DNA from: Halichondria panicea
Lineage: Eukaryota; Porifera; Demospongiae; Suberitida; Halichondriidae
Length of the DNA stretch: 64,000 bases
NCBI RefSeq assembly: GCF_963675165.1
Contig: NC_087377.1
Span: forward strand, 842,501 to 906,500
Reading direction: 5' to 3'
The position numbers and the translations under genes were made by a program. The notes below the pieces were generated by a model. The model saw only the letters and a program-made list of their open reading frames with translations. It ran no database searches and was not told the origin of the DNA. This document shows positions 42,730 through 53,990 of the stretch, piece after piece (positions within the stretch are counted from its first letter, which is position 1; each line of letters opens with the position of its first letter).

Positions 42730-43050
42730 TATGCGAGTGCGCTGAATGCGCCAGCGAAAGTCTTAGGCTCTCTCTCGCGAGTTGGCTGAATGCGCTAGCG
42801 AACGTCTTAGGCTCCCGTGAGTTGGCTGAATGCACTAGCGAACGTCTTAGGCTCTCTCTCGCGAGTTGGCTGAATGCGCTAGCGAACGTCTTAGGCTCCC
42901 GCGAGTTGGCTGAATGCACTAGCGAACGTCTTAGGCTCCCGCGAGTTGGCTGAATGCACTAGCAAACGTCTTAGGCTCTCTCTCGCGAGTTGGCTGAATG
43001 CACTAGCGAACATCTTAGGCTCCTGTGAGAGGGCTGAATACGCCAGCAAA
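42730..43050. repeat. Diverged 40-44 bp satellite subfamily
   Basis: About seven tandem units of CTAGCGAACGTCTTAGGCTC followed by CCGTGAGTTGGCTGAATGCA. A 44-bp variant has TCTCTCTCGCGAG. Aligned without gaps to the main satellite unit it matches 30 of 40 positions, including CTAGC and CCCGTGAGT. Confidence 0.9.
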
Positions 43051-43099
43051 AATGACCCGCTATACGATAGTTGGAATAGTTAGTGTTTTTTATGCGCTG

Positions 43100-43670
43100 T
43101 ACTCCCCCCTTGCGTGTGTGACGGTGTTTTGGGTTAGTTAGTGTTCACTTCTCTATAATTACATACATGCATTAATTTGGGTGACAATTTGTGGGACATT
43201 ATGATCATTGACGTGTACAATAAATGATGTATATATACTGTGTGTGTGTGCAGGACTGAACACCGGCCCCCGGCATGTATCATGAGGGACGCTGTACAGA
43301 GATGTTAGGGCAAGTTCCTTTAATTAGATCGAGATATTGTAATTATTTCCTTCTTCCAGGTTGTCGGTGGCTAAACGTGCTTATAGTTGCCATGGAGATG
43401 GAGATGGTAATTGACTGAAGTCATGTACCTACCTCTTGATAGAAGGAAACAAGGATTTGTCAATAATTATAGTACTGTGATAAATAAATGTTTTGTCAAC
43501 TTCGATTCTCTAAGATCATAATTATTCATAACTATAATTATACTATTGTTCTTGTTCTTACAAAACTTTAAATTATGTTACGTTGTTTCATATTAATTAT
43601 GTATCGAGTACAGCAGCCATTCAGTGTTAGGTAGTGCCAGACCATCAAACCATCACCTTGTCCATCCATA
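43100..43670. other. Stretch with no recognised gene
   Basis: A+T-rich. A pair of plus-strand exon-like pieces near 43254-43310 and 43361-43407 have splice-like borders but no recognisable product. Confidence 0.4.
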
Positions 43671-43677
43671 TATACAC

Positions 43678-43935
43678 AACCATCAACCTACACAGAGAGC
43701 ATGAGAGACTTGTCACACAACATAGCTAGCTACTTATCTGTGTGTATGTGGCTCCTCCACAACCGTCAACCTACACAGAGAGCATGAGAGACATGCCACA
43801 CGACATAGCTAGCTACTCATCTGTGTGTATGCTGTTACAGTGGCTCCTCCACACAATCAACCTACACAGAGAGCATGAGAGATACTGTACACAATGGAAC
43901 TACTTATCTTTTGCTGTGAAGAGACATTGACCTAC
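43678..43935. repeat. Tandem units of about 90-105 bp
   Basis: Three units with AACCTACACAGAGAGCATGA, GACATAGCTAGCTACT and ATCTGTGTGTATG. A diverged block of the same family recurs at 45002-45225. Confidence 0.9.
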
Positions 43936-43989
43936 ACACCATAGAAGCCAGCCATACTTATCTTTATTGTCTCCATAGCTGCACACAAA

Positions 43990-45000
43990 ACAATCAAGAC
44001 ACACAATAAATGATAGTAGTGGGCGTTGAGATCTGAGCCCCTCCCCCACATCTCCAGTCAAGCCCCACCCCCTTCAGTACCTGCAATACATTATACAGTG
44101 ATGAGGTTAGTAATCCTCCCTGGGTCCCAGAGCAGCATGGCTTGTCTGTACCTGGAGGAGAGAGGAGACAAAAGCAGTGAGAGAATGGAACACTAGCTAT
44201 AGTACAGTAGCTAGTAGGAGGAGCTGTGTGTGTGCATTGTGGCTGCAAGAGAACAAGCAAATGCATGGTTACATTGAGAGGAGCAGTTCAAACAAAACCA
44301 TCCACTCCACACAATACAATACCAGCCAATCACCACCACAGCTGACAACCATCAGCCTAGTATTATCAATACACACACAATACATAATTATAACACCAGA
44401 CAACAAAATTACACCCATAGCTGTTTGTGCTGTGCAGAGAAGAGATGAGAAATTCCCACAACAACAAATCAATTCAACAGCGAAGACCACCAATTAATTC
44501 AGATCATTATTATCATCATAATACCAGACCAGGAATGAATGCACTCCTGACCAGACAAATCATTATAATCAAATCACACATCGTCACCAAACCAGACTGT
44601 GCAACAAAATTTCCCAACCCCACAACAATTAACCAATCAAATCAGCCACAAGAGAACCACCACCAGTAGTCCAGTAGTTTCCTTGCCCAAGGGACTAATA
44701 CAATAAGGGCATAACAAACTTTTTTACTTGTGCAGTAGGCACAGAGTTAAGATCCTAAAAAAGCTGTCATAACAGATTAGCATAAGCCAAGAAGCAGCAG
44801 TTGTCTAACTATAATATTATAGCTAGCTATTCTAATGATCCAAGCTAACTAACTATTGGAACTGATAACGAGATCTTACCACTCCCAATTATGGTAGGAT
44901 CCCTGTGCTGCTTTCCCTTTAGGCAGGTACTAACAGCAGAGTGCTCCCTCAAAAGACTGAAATGCCATAAGTAATCCATCATTGCACCCCGAAGGCTGGT
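43990..45000. other. Stretch with no recognised gene
   Basis: It contains GTTGAGATCTGAGCCCCTCC, a block shared with 47678-47740, and A+T-rich open frames without domains. A minus-strand piece near 44105-44160 (RQAMLLWDPGRITNLITV) has no recognisable family. Confidence 0.45.
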
Positions 45001-45001
45001 T

Positions 45002-45225
45002 CATGAGAGACTTGTCACACAACATAGCTAGCTACTACTCATCTGTGCGTATGCTGTTACAGTGGCTCCTCCACAACCATTAACCTACACAGAGAGCATG
45101 AGAGACACTGTACACAATGGAGCTACTATTATCTTTTGCTGTGGAGAGACATCGACCTACACACCATAGAAGCCAGCCATACTTATCTTTTATGTCTCCA
45201 TAGCTGCACACAAGACAATCTACAC
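45002..45225. repeat. Second block of the 43678 tandem family
   Basis: Shares CATGAGAGACTTGTCACACA, CAACATAGCTAGCTACT and ATCGACCTACACACCATAGA with 43690-43960. Confidence 0.9.
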
Positions 45226-45294
45226 ACACACATAGCAATTTTACTCCCCCGCATTTATTGCGGCGTATCTTTCATACATCCAGCTCCTCCCCTA

Positions 45295-45350
45295 GCTGGG
45301 CGGAGCCCGGCACCCGTTCTCCCGTCAGGGACGGTCGGGCTCCGCCCAAC
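45295..45350. repeat. GC-rich inverted repeat
   Basis: TGGGCGGAGCCCG at 45297 pairs with CGGGCTCCGCCCA at about 45337 across a loop of about 25 nt, with an inner GGAC/GTCC-like pairing. It stands out against low-GC surroundings and may be the end of a small element. Confidence 0.6.
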
Positions 45351-45413
45351 TACTCCTCCCCCATGCAGCCTTGCAGCAAAAAAGTACAGCACACTGCCCA
45401 AGAAAAGAGCGGC

Positions 45414-46543
45414 CAGGGGCAGATCCAGGATTTAAGGTAGGGGGGTTCTTATAGTACTTCTTGTCCGCAAAGCACGGGCAAGAAGTTCATTCGGCGCACA
45501 GCGCCAAAATTTTTGTGACCACGCCCCTTTTAAAGTACCACGCCCACTAATTAATCCTGATGTTTTCCCTCATGATTTATAAACACAGGAGATGGTTGTG
45601 ACTGGAGGAGAGATAGTAGTGGTCCCCAGTGGAAAGACAGACGGTGGTGGCTGGTGAAGAGGAGACTTCTATAGACTTGTAGAACTTGACCATCATTATA
45701 TTAATGATTATAGCAATTATACATGTAAGTATGCAGTGTCATCTTTGTCACGACAGTACAGCTATAATAATTATAGCTAGCTAGAGTAAAGTATCAATCA
45801 CCGGATGTCATCATATGTCGGACACCAATATCCTCAAAACTACAAAAGATACAGACACAATTCAAAGACCATTTTAAAGCTAATGTCTTATGCTATCTAT
45901 TCTCCAAATTGTGTAGCTATACTGTGAAAATTGTTTGTTTTATAGCTGAAAGAAAACGCTGTCCGATGGTAGCGATTGTCAGACAAAAACAAGGTAAGTT
46001 CGGACAGTGCTTATATTCTCACCAGTAAGGACTCCTGCGAAAATGTAAGAACTGAGCACTATAGCGGAATTCCACATAATTATAAGCATACGTTTTGTTT
46101 TATATTAATAGAGTCAGCAAGTTGCAGAAAAGTATAATATGCAAAGTCTGATAGTATTAGACATCATTTTGAGCCCAGCAGCACTGTAAAAGACAGTGTC
46201 CGGTTAATTGATCATAACCGCAATGTCCGATTTATTGATCGAGATACCTTTACCAGTTCAACTGAGTGTAGTGCAGAGCCTGCTAGGAGTTTGAGCTTCA
46301 TTTTTGGTCTGCAGCTAGCTAAAGAGTTCCGCTATAGTGCTCAGTTCTTACATTTTCGATAGTATAATACATTAGCTTCAAAATACTCTTTGAATTGTGC
46401 CTGTATCTTTTGTAGTTTTAATGATATCGGTGTCCGACATATGATGATGTCCGGTGATGATTGATACTTTACTCTAGCTAATATATACTAGCTGGAAGGG
46501 TAGTTTGTACGAACCCAACGAACTACCTCTGGATCCGCCCCTG
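45414..46543. mobile_element. hAT-like non-autonomous element with 5-bp target duplication
   Basis: The left end is CAGGGGCAGATCCAG and the right end, reverse-complemented, CAGGGGCGGATCCAG. GCGGC flanks both sides (45409-45413 and 46544-46548). No transposase is present; the interior is largely another inverted-repeat element (45784-46474). Ends of this type are characteristic of hAT elements. A 5-bp rather than 8-bp duplication is consistent with what I recall for the hAT5 group. Confidence 0.7.
45784..46474. mobile_element. Nested long-inverted-repeat element, 691 bp, TA-flanked
   Basis: Arms over 100 bp long begin GAGTAAAGTATCAATCA and contain CATCATATGTCGGACACC and AAAACTACAAAAGATACAG on both sides. 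TA lies outside each end (45782-45783 and 46475-46476). Inside is a second inverted pair (GAAAATGTAAGAACTGAGCA at about 46038 and its complement at about 46340). Transcripts would form a long hairpin. It has no coding content. Confidence 0.8.
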
Positions 46544-46702
46544 GCGGCTCCTACTATTCTCCTCTAGAGCTTCTCTCTTCCATTCTAGTTCTGTTACTAT
46601 GTTACTAGACAAAGCATCTAGCTACAATAATTTTTCTGTGTATCTTCTTGTAAATGACAATAATTATAATGTATAATGTTGTAGTTTGTAGCCCAGAGTA
46701 AT

Positions 46703-47236
46703 CTATAGTACCGGTGTCATAAATTTTAGGCCCCCCCATGAGATTGGGCCCCCCCCCGGCCTAGAATTTTAACATTTTAGGCCCCCCATTAACAGCGCAA
46801 CAGCGGTTAACATTATGTGACAGTGCATTCTCAAAATACACCAATACAGTCTTCTATATGGTCTTCACAGTCTATGCAGTGCCAGTTACTGAATGCAGCT
46901 GTCCTCACACACACACACATTTCATCATGTACAGTAGTATATACCACCATAGAATAATAATGCAAACATTATTGCTACTTTGATACAGAGTCTTTGCATG
47001 CATGCAGTCTCTTTGATGCTTTGTCAACTAATAGAGCTAACCTTACCATAATAATTATAATTATCTCTTTGACTTCGTTCTATCCTGCAGAAAAGGATAG
47101 CAGAAGAGGGGGGCCTAGAATGTTAACAGTTGGACACCCTGGGGGGCCTAAACTGTTAACATTCTAGGCCCGGGGTCCCACATTTTAAAATTCTAGGCCC
47201 GGGGGGGCTCAAAATTTTATGACACCGGTACTATAG
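46703..47236. mobile_element. MITE with C-run/G-run arms, 534 bp
   Basis: Both ends read CTATAGTACCGGTGTCATAA inwards, and arms continue with TTTTAGGCCCCCCC-type sequence and repeated GGCCTAGAATTTTAA. The interior has CA and A+T-rich sequence. A CTATAG palindrome at each tip obscures the exact target duplication. Confidence 0.8.
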
Positions 47237-47239
47237 CTC

Positions 47240-48030
47240 ATAGTTCCCTGCTAAATATATACACTCAAATGGGATCTAATGCATGCATAGCGTGATAATA
47301 AGACATAATTATGAGTCAGTCATCTTGTAGGATCTCCATCCACTATTCTTCTGGGGTACATCCTAGCAAACTGGTCAATCACAATGGGGATGTCCAGTCA
47401 TTCTAGTGTTAGTCATTGCTTCTCAGTATCTCTCAGTGGAGCAAGAGGTGACTGGGATAGTGCAGAGGATCTATTATGCATGTAATTAGCATTACATAAC
47501 AACATTGGAATGGCATACTGATTGTACATGCTCAATTGGGCGTGGTCATGACTTGTAATCTTTGTGTCAATGAGATAGAGCTGCACAGTTAGCTAGCTAC
47601 TGAGTGATACGATTAGTTTCATGGTTGTCTGGGAGGACAGGGGGGTGCTCAAGCCCCCCATTGTACACACCACTGGTGTTGAGATCTGAGCCCCTCCCCC
47701 ACATTTATTCAGTCAACCCCCGCCCCCTTCAGTTCATTATCCTATTATGTGCCTTGAGTTGCCTTTAACGCCAATAGGTGTCAGCTGCAGCAATCCGGCT
47801 TCTCTTGGCTACTAAAGAATCTGGGTGGAGCTGCTGCTGGACTGAAGCTAGGACGCCTTCTATCCACCTTCAAGGTACTCATTATATAAAGTAAAAAGCT
47901 TATAATTATCATACAGAATTTTTTTTTGATACAGACGCTTGAATACTACTGTTGTTTTTATACCACCCAACAAACACAAAATATTTATAACATGAACGAA
48001 CATTTTTTAATAATAATATAGAGCTGCAGG
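47240..48030. other. Stretch with no recognised gene
   Basis: Contains the GTTGAGATCTGAGCCCCTCC block (about 47678) shared with 44028. Near 47780-47880 is a possible short plus-strand exon (TCAGCTGCAGCAATCCGGCT...). No TTAA-flanked piggyBac terminus was found here. Confidence 0.45.
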
Positions 48031-48031
48031 C

Positions 48032-49451
48032 ATGGCCAAGAGGCCACACTGGACCACGGAGGAGGTTCTACAAGACATCTTGAATGATGAGGAACCTGCA
48101 GAGGAGTGGGAAGATGATATGACAGAGGAGTGGGAAGAGGATATGGAAGAGGATATGGAAGAGGTAACAGCGGACAGGGATGAGCCAGTCATGCAGGGCA
48201 AGAATTTTCTGATTGGGATGAAGGTGGGGTCTAAAACTAAACTGAATACCGATATAATTTATTACAACGTACATGTAGAAATGAATCCCCCGTCAACAGA
48301 CAGCAATCCTGCACAAGGTAAATATTAATAATTATAAGGTTAACAATTTGTACCAGCTATTGATAAATCCTTTCCTAGACGACACAAGTGACGACGACGC
48401 AAGAGACGACGACACAAGTGACGACGACGCAAGTGACGACGACACAAGTGGTTCAAGCAACTCGTCACACGGTTTGTGCAATGTTATGAAGTACAATTAC
48501 AATCAGTTAGACTACCACACAAAACTAATGTACAGGTAATTATTATTACCCTCACATTTATTTAGGCAATGAGCAACCTACCTGGAGGAGTGAATTGCAC
48601 ACCCTGACTATCAAGTCATTTGAGTCAGCAGTAGGACCAACAGTGGACATCTCAGAGACGCCAGAAGAAGTGTAACTGCTATTTTTTAACAATGGTCTGC
48701 AGGGACACATTGTGTGTGAGAGCAACAACTACGCTAGACATATAATGGGAGAGGAGGCATACCGAACGTGGACTCAACTCACAGTTGAAGAGCTCCGGGC
48801 CTTCTTTGGATTCTCCATCCTCATGGGACTCAATCACCTGCCATCAATCAATGACTATTGGAGCCGAGACCATCACTACCATGCACTATGCACCCATCGC
48901 CGATGTAATCTCAAGGCAGAGATTCCGTGATATCTCCCGGTATCTGCACTTTGTGGACAACGACCATCTTGTTCCACAAGGTGATCCCTCGTACGATCGG
49001 TTAGGGAAGATCCGCCCCCTCATTGAGCACCTGGGTGAGAGGTTGGAAGCTTTGTACAACCCTACACAGAATGTAGCAGTGGACGAAGCAATGATTAAGT
49101 TTCAGGGGCAGTCTTCCCTAAAGCAATATATGCCTATGAAACCGATCAAACGGGGGATCAAGGTGTGGGTATTGGCAGATAGTGCTAACGGCTATTTCCA
49201 CAAATTTGACATATACACGGGGAAGCAAAAGAAGAGACAGGTTGGACTTGGTGAGTATGTTGTCAAAACACTTACCGACGGGCTGAAGAAGAAAAATCAC
49301 CACGTTTTCTTTGACAACTTTTTTACGAGCCCCAAACTTCTTGAAGATATGGAGAAGGATGGGTGTGGTGTAGGTTTACCACCAGGACTGAAGAAACATG
49401 GTTTGAAGAAGAGGTACTATTGTGCGTGTGTGTGTATGTGTATGCTTTTGC

Positions 49452-49505
<54 letters not shown>

Positions 49506-50201
49506 TGTGCATGTGTGTGTGTGTGTGTGGTGTGTGGTGTGTGTGACTGTGCTAACTAAAATTATTTATCTCACCTTTGACAGAGGAGAATCCAAGATAT
49601 TCCAGAAGGGACCACTGGTGGCGTGTGCATGGCACGACAGCAAGGAGCTCACGGTCCTCTCAACGACGTCGCAACCAGTAGCAACGGGATCCGTTCTCAG
49701 GCGACAGAGAGACGGTTTAAGAATGCCTGTGAGTTGCCCTGATAGCATAATAATCTACAACAAGCACATGGAAGGTGTGGACAGAGGGGACCAAATACGT
49801 GGATATTATTCCTGTCGAACAAGAAGTCGGAAGTTCTACAAGTATATATTTTATTTCCTATTTGATGTTTCTATCATATTTTACACACTAATTATACCTC
49901 CAAGCCGAATCAAAACGTAAAAGACTTCCGCCTCCAACTGGCCAAGGAGCTGATTGGCACGTACTATTCAAGGAGACTCCCAGGCCGCTCAAGTAGAGTC
50001 CAGCGCCCTCTTCAGCTCCAACACTTTCCTCTCAAAATGTGCCTGCAACCACCTGCAAAGAGATGTAAACGGGGATGGTGTGCGTTCTGCTGGAAGGACT
50101 CCAACAAGAGGACTGACAGATGTAACGAGTGTGGTGTCTGGCTCTGCCATGGTGGAAACCCAACATCAGACTGTTTCTATTTGTGGCATAAGAACTTGTA
50201 A
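48032..50201 (+). pseudogene. piggyBac-type transposase gene (broken)
   Basis: The start MAKRPHWTTEEVLQDILNDE leads into an acidic N-terminus, then a short DDTSDDDARDDD exon (48380 onward). Next is the DDE_Tnp_1_7-type core: SNNYARHIMGEEAYRTW, FFGFSILMGL, RFRDISRYLHFVD, then AVDEAMIKFQG (first catalytic Asp), GIKVWVLADSANGYFHKFDI, HHVFFDNFFTS (second Asp), and later NKHMEGVDRGDQ (third Asp). The C-terminus is a Cys/His zinc-binding tail (CAFCWKDSN, CNECGVWLCHGG, CFYLWHKNL) and TAA. The catalytic triad is therefore present in the DNA. Breaks: in-frame TAA at 48673-48675, a one-base frame change near 48870-48890 and another near 49880-49905. A (TG)n tract sits in an intron (about 49409-49583). 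Terminal repeats with TTAA were not found. It is probably inactive. Confidence 0.85.
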
Positions 50202-50515
50202 ATATTATAATTATTATCTTATTTACTGTTTATGATAATTATTATTTATTAGTACGGCTTCATTATAGTCACATGATGTACGCTAATGATACACACTAAT
50301 CATTATAATTATTTAAAGCAACAAAGCTACGCGTACATATATACGTACTGCATCGCTCGGTAGATTAATAATACACAGCCTATCACTCACCTTGTGACAC
50401 GTACGTTTGGTTGACTGCTCCACCACCTGAGAATCACACGCATCTGTGATCCAGCAATACTCTGTACACACAAAGAAAGATGATGAAGGGTTCTTAGTAC
50501 TACAAATTCTAGATA
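50202..50515. other. A+T-rich stretch downstream of the transposase
   Basis: No gene or repeat recognised; runs of TAATTATTATTTATTAG. Confidence 0.5.
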
Positions 50516-50989
50516 CAATGAAAGCACCGCAGGTGCTGATGCCTCGGTGGAGATACCAAAGCTACATAACATAAAGCTACTAATAGCTACTAATTGCACA
50601 TGATAAACAATTTAATTTTGCTGAGTTGGTAATGATCGACCATGACTGTTGTTAAAAACGATTGATGCCCAAAAGTTCAAGTCTAAAGCTGCATTCAAGT
50701 AGCAGAGCCTTGCAGCTCTCTTCTCACTCTTGCAGCTACCAATAGCTAGCGTTCTATAGTGCAGAGCTAACTACTAAGTAGAGTAGCAACACTCGGTAAA
50801 CAAGTTTGGCTACGTGTTCTTCTGAAAAGGCTGCAATGGCATTCCAAGTAAGCAAAACTAGGCATAACTCGAGAACGAAGCATTATTTGGCAAATCCACG
50901 AATTTAAATCCATGACTAGAAGCCTATAGAAACTCTTACTTGCACTTGATTCATCCTTGAGCAGCAGTAGCAATCTACACGCACGCACG

Positions 50990-51050
<61 letters not shown>

Positions 51051-51085
51051 TACCGTATACCTCGCTTGCGCATGCGCACCGAGGC
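50515..51085. repeat. Dispersed repeat ending in (CA)n, copy 3
   Basis: Matches 34575-35325, including GGTGCTGATGCCTCGGTGGA, AGCAGAGCCTTGCAGCTCTC and the (CA)n run at 50976-51046, then TTGCGCATGCGCACCGAGGC. Confidence 0.85.
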
Positions 51086-51517
51086 TATCTGCCATTCAGG
51101 CTGTATTATTTTATCAAAGTGTATCATAGGCCCTAAAGAATACTCTAAACATCACTACAGTCAACATACAGCTTAGGAAGCTTGGTAGAGCTGGGCCACT
51201 GCAAGTGTTTCTTCGTTCACAGTCACACACGAAATCACATTTGTATATAAGCCACACCTAGTACATACAGTACCTGCACACAAAAAAAGGTGAAGCAAAG
51301 CTTCTTAGGAGTTTAAACTCTACAGCTATGTGCTATATACCAAGCACAATTAGTATTAGACTGTATGAAGCTTCTAGAGAATCAAAAAAGCCAAGTAACA
51401 AAGTGGAATTATACGCAACTACTACTTACCACTTGACAGAAGCAGATCACAGCCAAATTTTCGAGATAGTAAGCGATTCGGGCATCATCTTGTAGATCTT
51501 TGACTGATCAACTTGAG

Positions 51518-51580
51518 CTGCAATAATTGATCGTGTATGTACAGTCTTGTAGCACTACTAAATACACACATTATCTCGCG
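51518..51580. repeat. Inverted partner of 54160-54225
   Basis: AACTTGAGCTGCAATAATTG and TGTACAGTCTTGTAGCACTA here are the reverse complement of sequence at 54160-54225, upstream of the EGQLFTLLD exon copy 4. It is a short (about 60 bp) inverted repeat over 2.6 kb. Confidence 0.7.
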
Positions 51581-51852
51581 CTGTTTCTGCAACACAGTGG
51601 AAAGCTCGCGATGTTTTTATAACACAGCGGAAGGCTGCAAAAAAATCAAGTCAATCAATAAAACATGACCAAATAAACAACTACAATGCTCCACAAGGCT
51701 TCCTAGCCTAACATTCCTGCAAACATGCAAGCTACAAGCAAGCAAAGAAACTCACCTCTTCCAGCAAGACACTGAGCTTCTTCTTCAAACGGGTCAGGTG
51801 GCATATCCGGCACCTGATCCCTTCAAACTTCAAAGGAACTGAGCTTCTGGAA

Positions 51853-52069
51853 TTAACTGGCCATTGACGTCAGAGTCTCAGTTTCAGAGCTGGAGGTAAA
51901 GCCTTCGAAGTGATCCTTTGACGAGGCCTTGAATTCCAATTCATTTTCAGTCCCTCTAACTCTGGGTCTTCTCTTGCTCCACTCGAAGGAAAGGCTTTCG
52001 TCCCTCAACTCTCGACAAGAAGGAAAAGGACAGGGCAAGGAGGAACACATCATCTCCTTCGCTGACTTC
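51853..52069 (-). CDS. Possible 3' exon downstream of the kinase N-lobe exon
   Basis: An acceptor (ACACTGTCAG) opens a frame with KSAKEMMCSSLPCPFPS, RELRDESLSFEWSKRRP, ELEFKASSKDHFEGFTSSSE and TETLTSMAS before TAA. It does not keep phase with the exon at 52146-52419, so they are not simply adjacent exons. The SKDHFEG motif recalls the repeated units at 7600-8590. The function is unknown. Confidence 0.3.
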
Positions 52070-52145
52070 CTGACAGTGTAACGTGGGGTAATGGATGTTA
52101 GTAGATACTCTTGCACACATGCATAATTATAACAAAATTACTCAC

Positions 52146-52419
52146 TTCTGCAAACCAGCATTCTTGGTGATCGAGGACTGAGAGAGATTTCACTGGTGCA
52201 TGTATATAACTCCATTAGTATGAGGACCTCGTGTACATCACTGGATATCTGCTTAGTAATGGATGAAATGTATGTCACAGAATACGAGCAATCAGACAGA
52301 GCCTTGGTGACAGCAATCTCTTGTTTGGTGAGGTAGACGTCAGCATCATTGTTCACTGCCAGTCTCTTCAGAGCTAGCTTGCGTCCATCACTGGCTCTGA
52401 CCACAAAGACGACATGCAC
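52146..52419 (-). CDS. AAK1/BIKE-like (NAK-family) kinase N-lobe exon
   Basis: An acceptor (CACACACTAG) opens a frame VHVVFVVRASDGRKLALKRL with the VAIK-type lysine (LALKRL), AVNNDADVYLTKQEIAVTKA with the alpha-C glutamate (QEI), and SSDVHEVLILMELYT, the hinge. The F-V-x-R-x-S-x-G-x-K-x-ALKR and GDVWEVLILMDF-like strings are close to AAK1 and BMP2K. AAK1 phosphorylates AP2 and regulates clathrin endocytosis. After the hinge the sequence (CTSEISLSPRSPRMLVC) is not kinase-like, so the exon may end earlier or be decayed. The catalytic loop and DFG are not found nearby. The C-lobe exons of the same family lie at 39 kb on the same strand, 13 kb away beyond a transposase and repeats. Confidence 0.65.
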
Positions 52420-52536
52420 CTAGTGTGTGTGTGTGCGTGGGCGGGTGTGTGTGTGAGGGAGTGTAGGTACTGTATACAGTGGATTGGGCTTGCAACAGAA
52501 TTTCACAATAATAATTATGAAGATTATCGTTAATTT

Positions 52537-52622
52537 ATGTGTGTGTGTGTGTGTGTGTGGTGGGTGTGTGTGGTGTGTGTGTGTGTGGTGTGTGTGTGTG
52601 TGGTGGGGGGATGGTGTGGGAG
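52537..52622. repeat. TG-rich microsatellite
   Basis: (TG)n with GGTGTG interruptions. Confidence 0.9.
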
Positions 52623-52859
52623 GATAATGGCTGACAATACTTATATAGGACGGCTAGTACATTTTGCAAAAGAGCCGACTTGGCGTTTATTAATTTGGCA
52701 TCTCAGGCGTGTTTACTACAGCAATGAGGTTGTATCCTAAACAGGTTATGAGAAGTCTCACCCAGGCAAGGCTATATGCAAGGCCAGGTCTAATCCCCCA
52801 GTCAGTGTGAAGACAACACTTCAAGAGTCAAATTAGAGTCAAATTCCCCGTACCTCCTG

Positions 52860-53330
52860 TGGGGGGAGGGGGGGGGGCAACACATTGAGAGGCATTATCA
52901 CCTGATCATGATTATACAGTATAGGTAGTTGTCACCTGAGCTGAAACGGTACTAGACACTGGAGTGACACCAGAGTCACACAATTCGTTGAGGTGTCCCT
53001 GTACCGAGGGGATAGCAGCAAACACAGAGGTCAAAGCGCACAGAATTGCAGGAGAGTTGTAGCCATTCAGCTTGTTGAGATTCAGTAGCAGTAAGCTGTG
53101 CAAATTAATGATAGGCTTTCCAATATCTAAAGAATTGCATGGACAATCTCAACTATACATAAAACTCCTACTGAAAATTAATAAGTCATCAATTATTATT
53201 GTCTAGTAATAAGGTAGCGCTCACCTTTCCCCTGAGTCAGAGTGTTGGTCCATTGTGTCCAGTGCACCGTGCTAGCTAGTAGGACCACTCCAATGGATGT
53301 GCTCTCAGAGTATTAGAACTGTAATGAATG
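52860..53330 (-). CDS. Putative small Ser/Thr-rich exons, copy 3 of 3
   Basis: Third copy of 11040-11405. It ends PVSSTVSAQVTTTYTV in one frame, but a base change removes the acceptor AG (CCCCAG to CCTCGG) and small deletions shift the start, so this copy is probably not functional. The donor GGGGAAAG/GTGAGC is kept. Confidence 0.25.
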
Positions 53331-53990
53331 CACCACATGGCCAGTGGGTAAAAGCATCAATTTATTTAACCATTAGACAAAATAATATGTTTCATTTTGT
53401 AGATTTGATGACCTTTACCAGACACGCTCACACACAAGATGGAGACGGCCGGCTGGGGAGGAAAAGCGTTCACTTGTCCTTCCCTCTAGGAGCTCCCACA
53501 AGGTTGGATATCGGGTGGATACTCCTCCAAAATACCAGCAGCAATGGATTACAAGGCAAAGAGCAGCGCAGCGAGTACAAGTGAGTGGCTAGTCATGATC
53601 AAAAGTGGACCACCTAGTATAGTGTATAGGCTGCGCTGCTTTAGTTGACTGGCATTCAATATCTGCTAATAGATAATAGATATCATTACTAGTGATAAAA
53701 CTATACAGCCTCTGTGACAAATGCATCCATTGCTGCACATTTGTTGACCCGTTACTTCATTTCGTACAGTGATGGAGAGCACGAGAGGGGCGGAATCAGT
53801 GACAAGTTGCTATGACAACAGATGATGGAGGAGTTACAAGGTGACACTGTGGAGTTTGCGTACAACCCATTGGACGTCTTACACTGCAGATAAAGGAACA
53901 CAATTAAGAAATAGTGAGTACTGCCGCGTGCAGAGTGTGACTCTTTCCCCCACCAAAAATGTGATCTGAACATGTCATGTGATAGGCCTT
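53290..53990. repeat. Duplicate of 40790-41460
   Basis: Collinear with 40790-41460 (GTGGACCACCTAGTATAGTG, GAGAGCACGAGAGGGGCGGA and others), extending the three-copy 52.86-kb block. Both lead towards an EGQLFTLLD exon and a satellite array. Confidence 0.9.

Noticed and set aside
42591-42953. LAECTSERLRLSL-type repetitive protein and its antisense
   Set aside because: Translation of the diverged 40-44 bp satellite.
45136-45440. Plus-strand frames across the GC-rich inverted repeat
   Set aside because: They run across a palindrome and into the transposon end, with no homology to a known protein.
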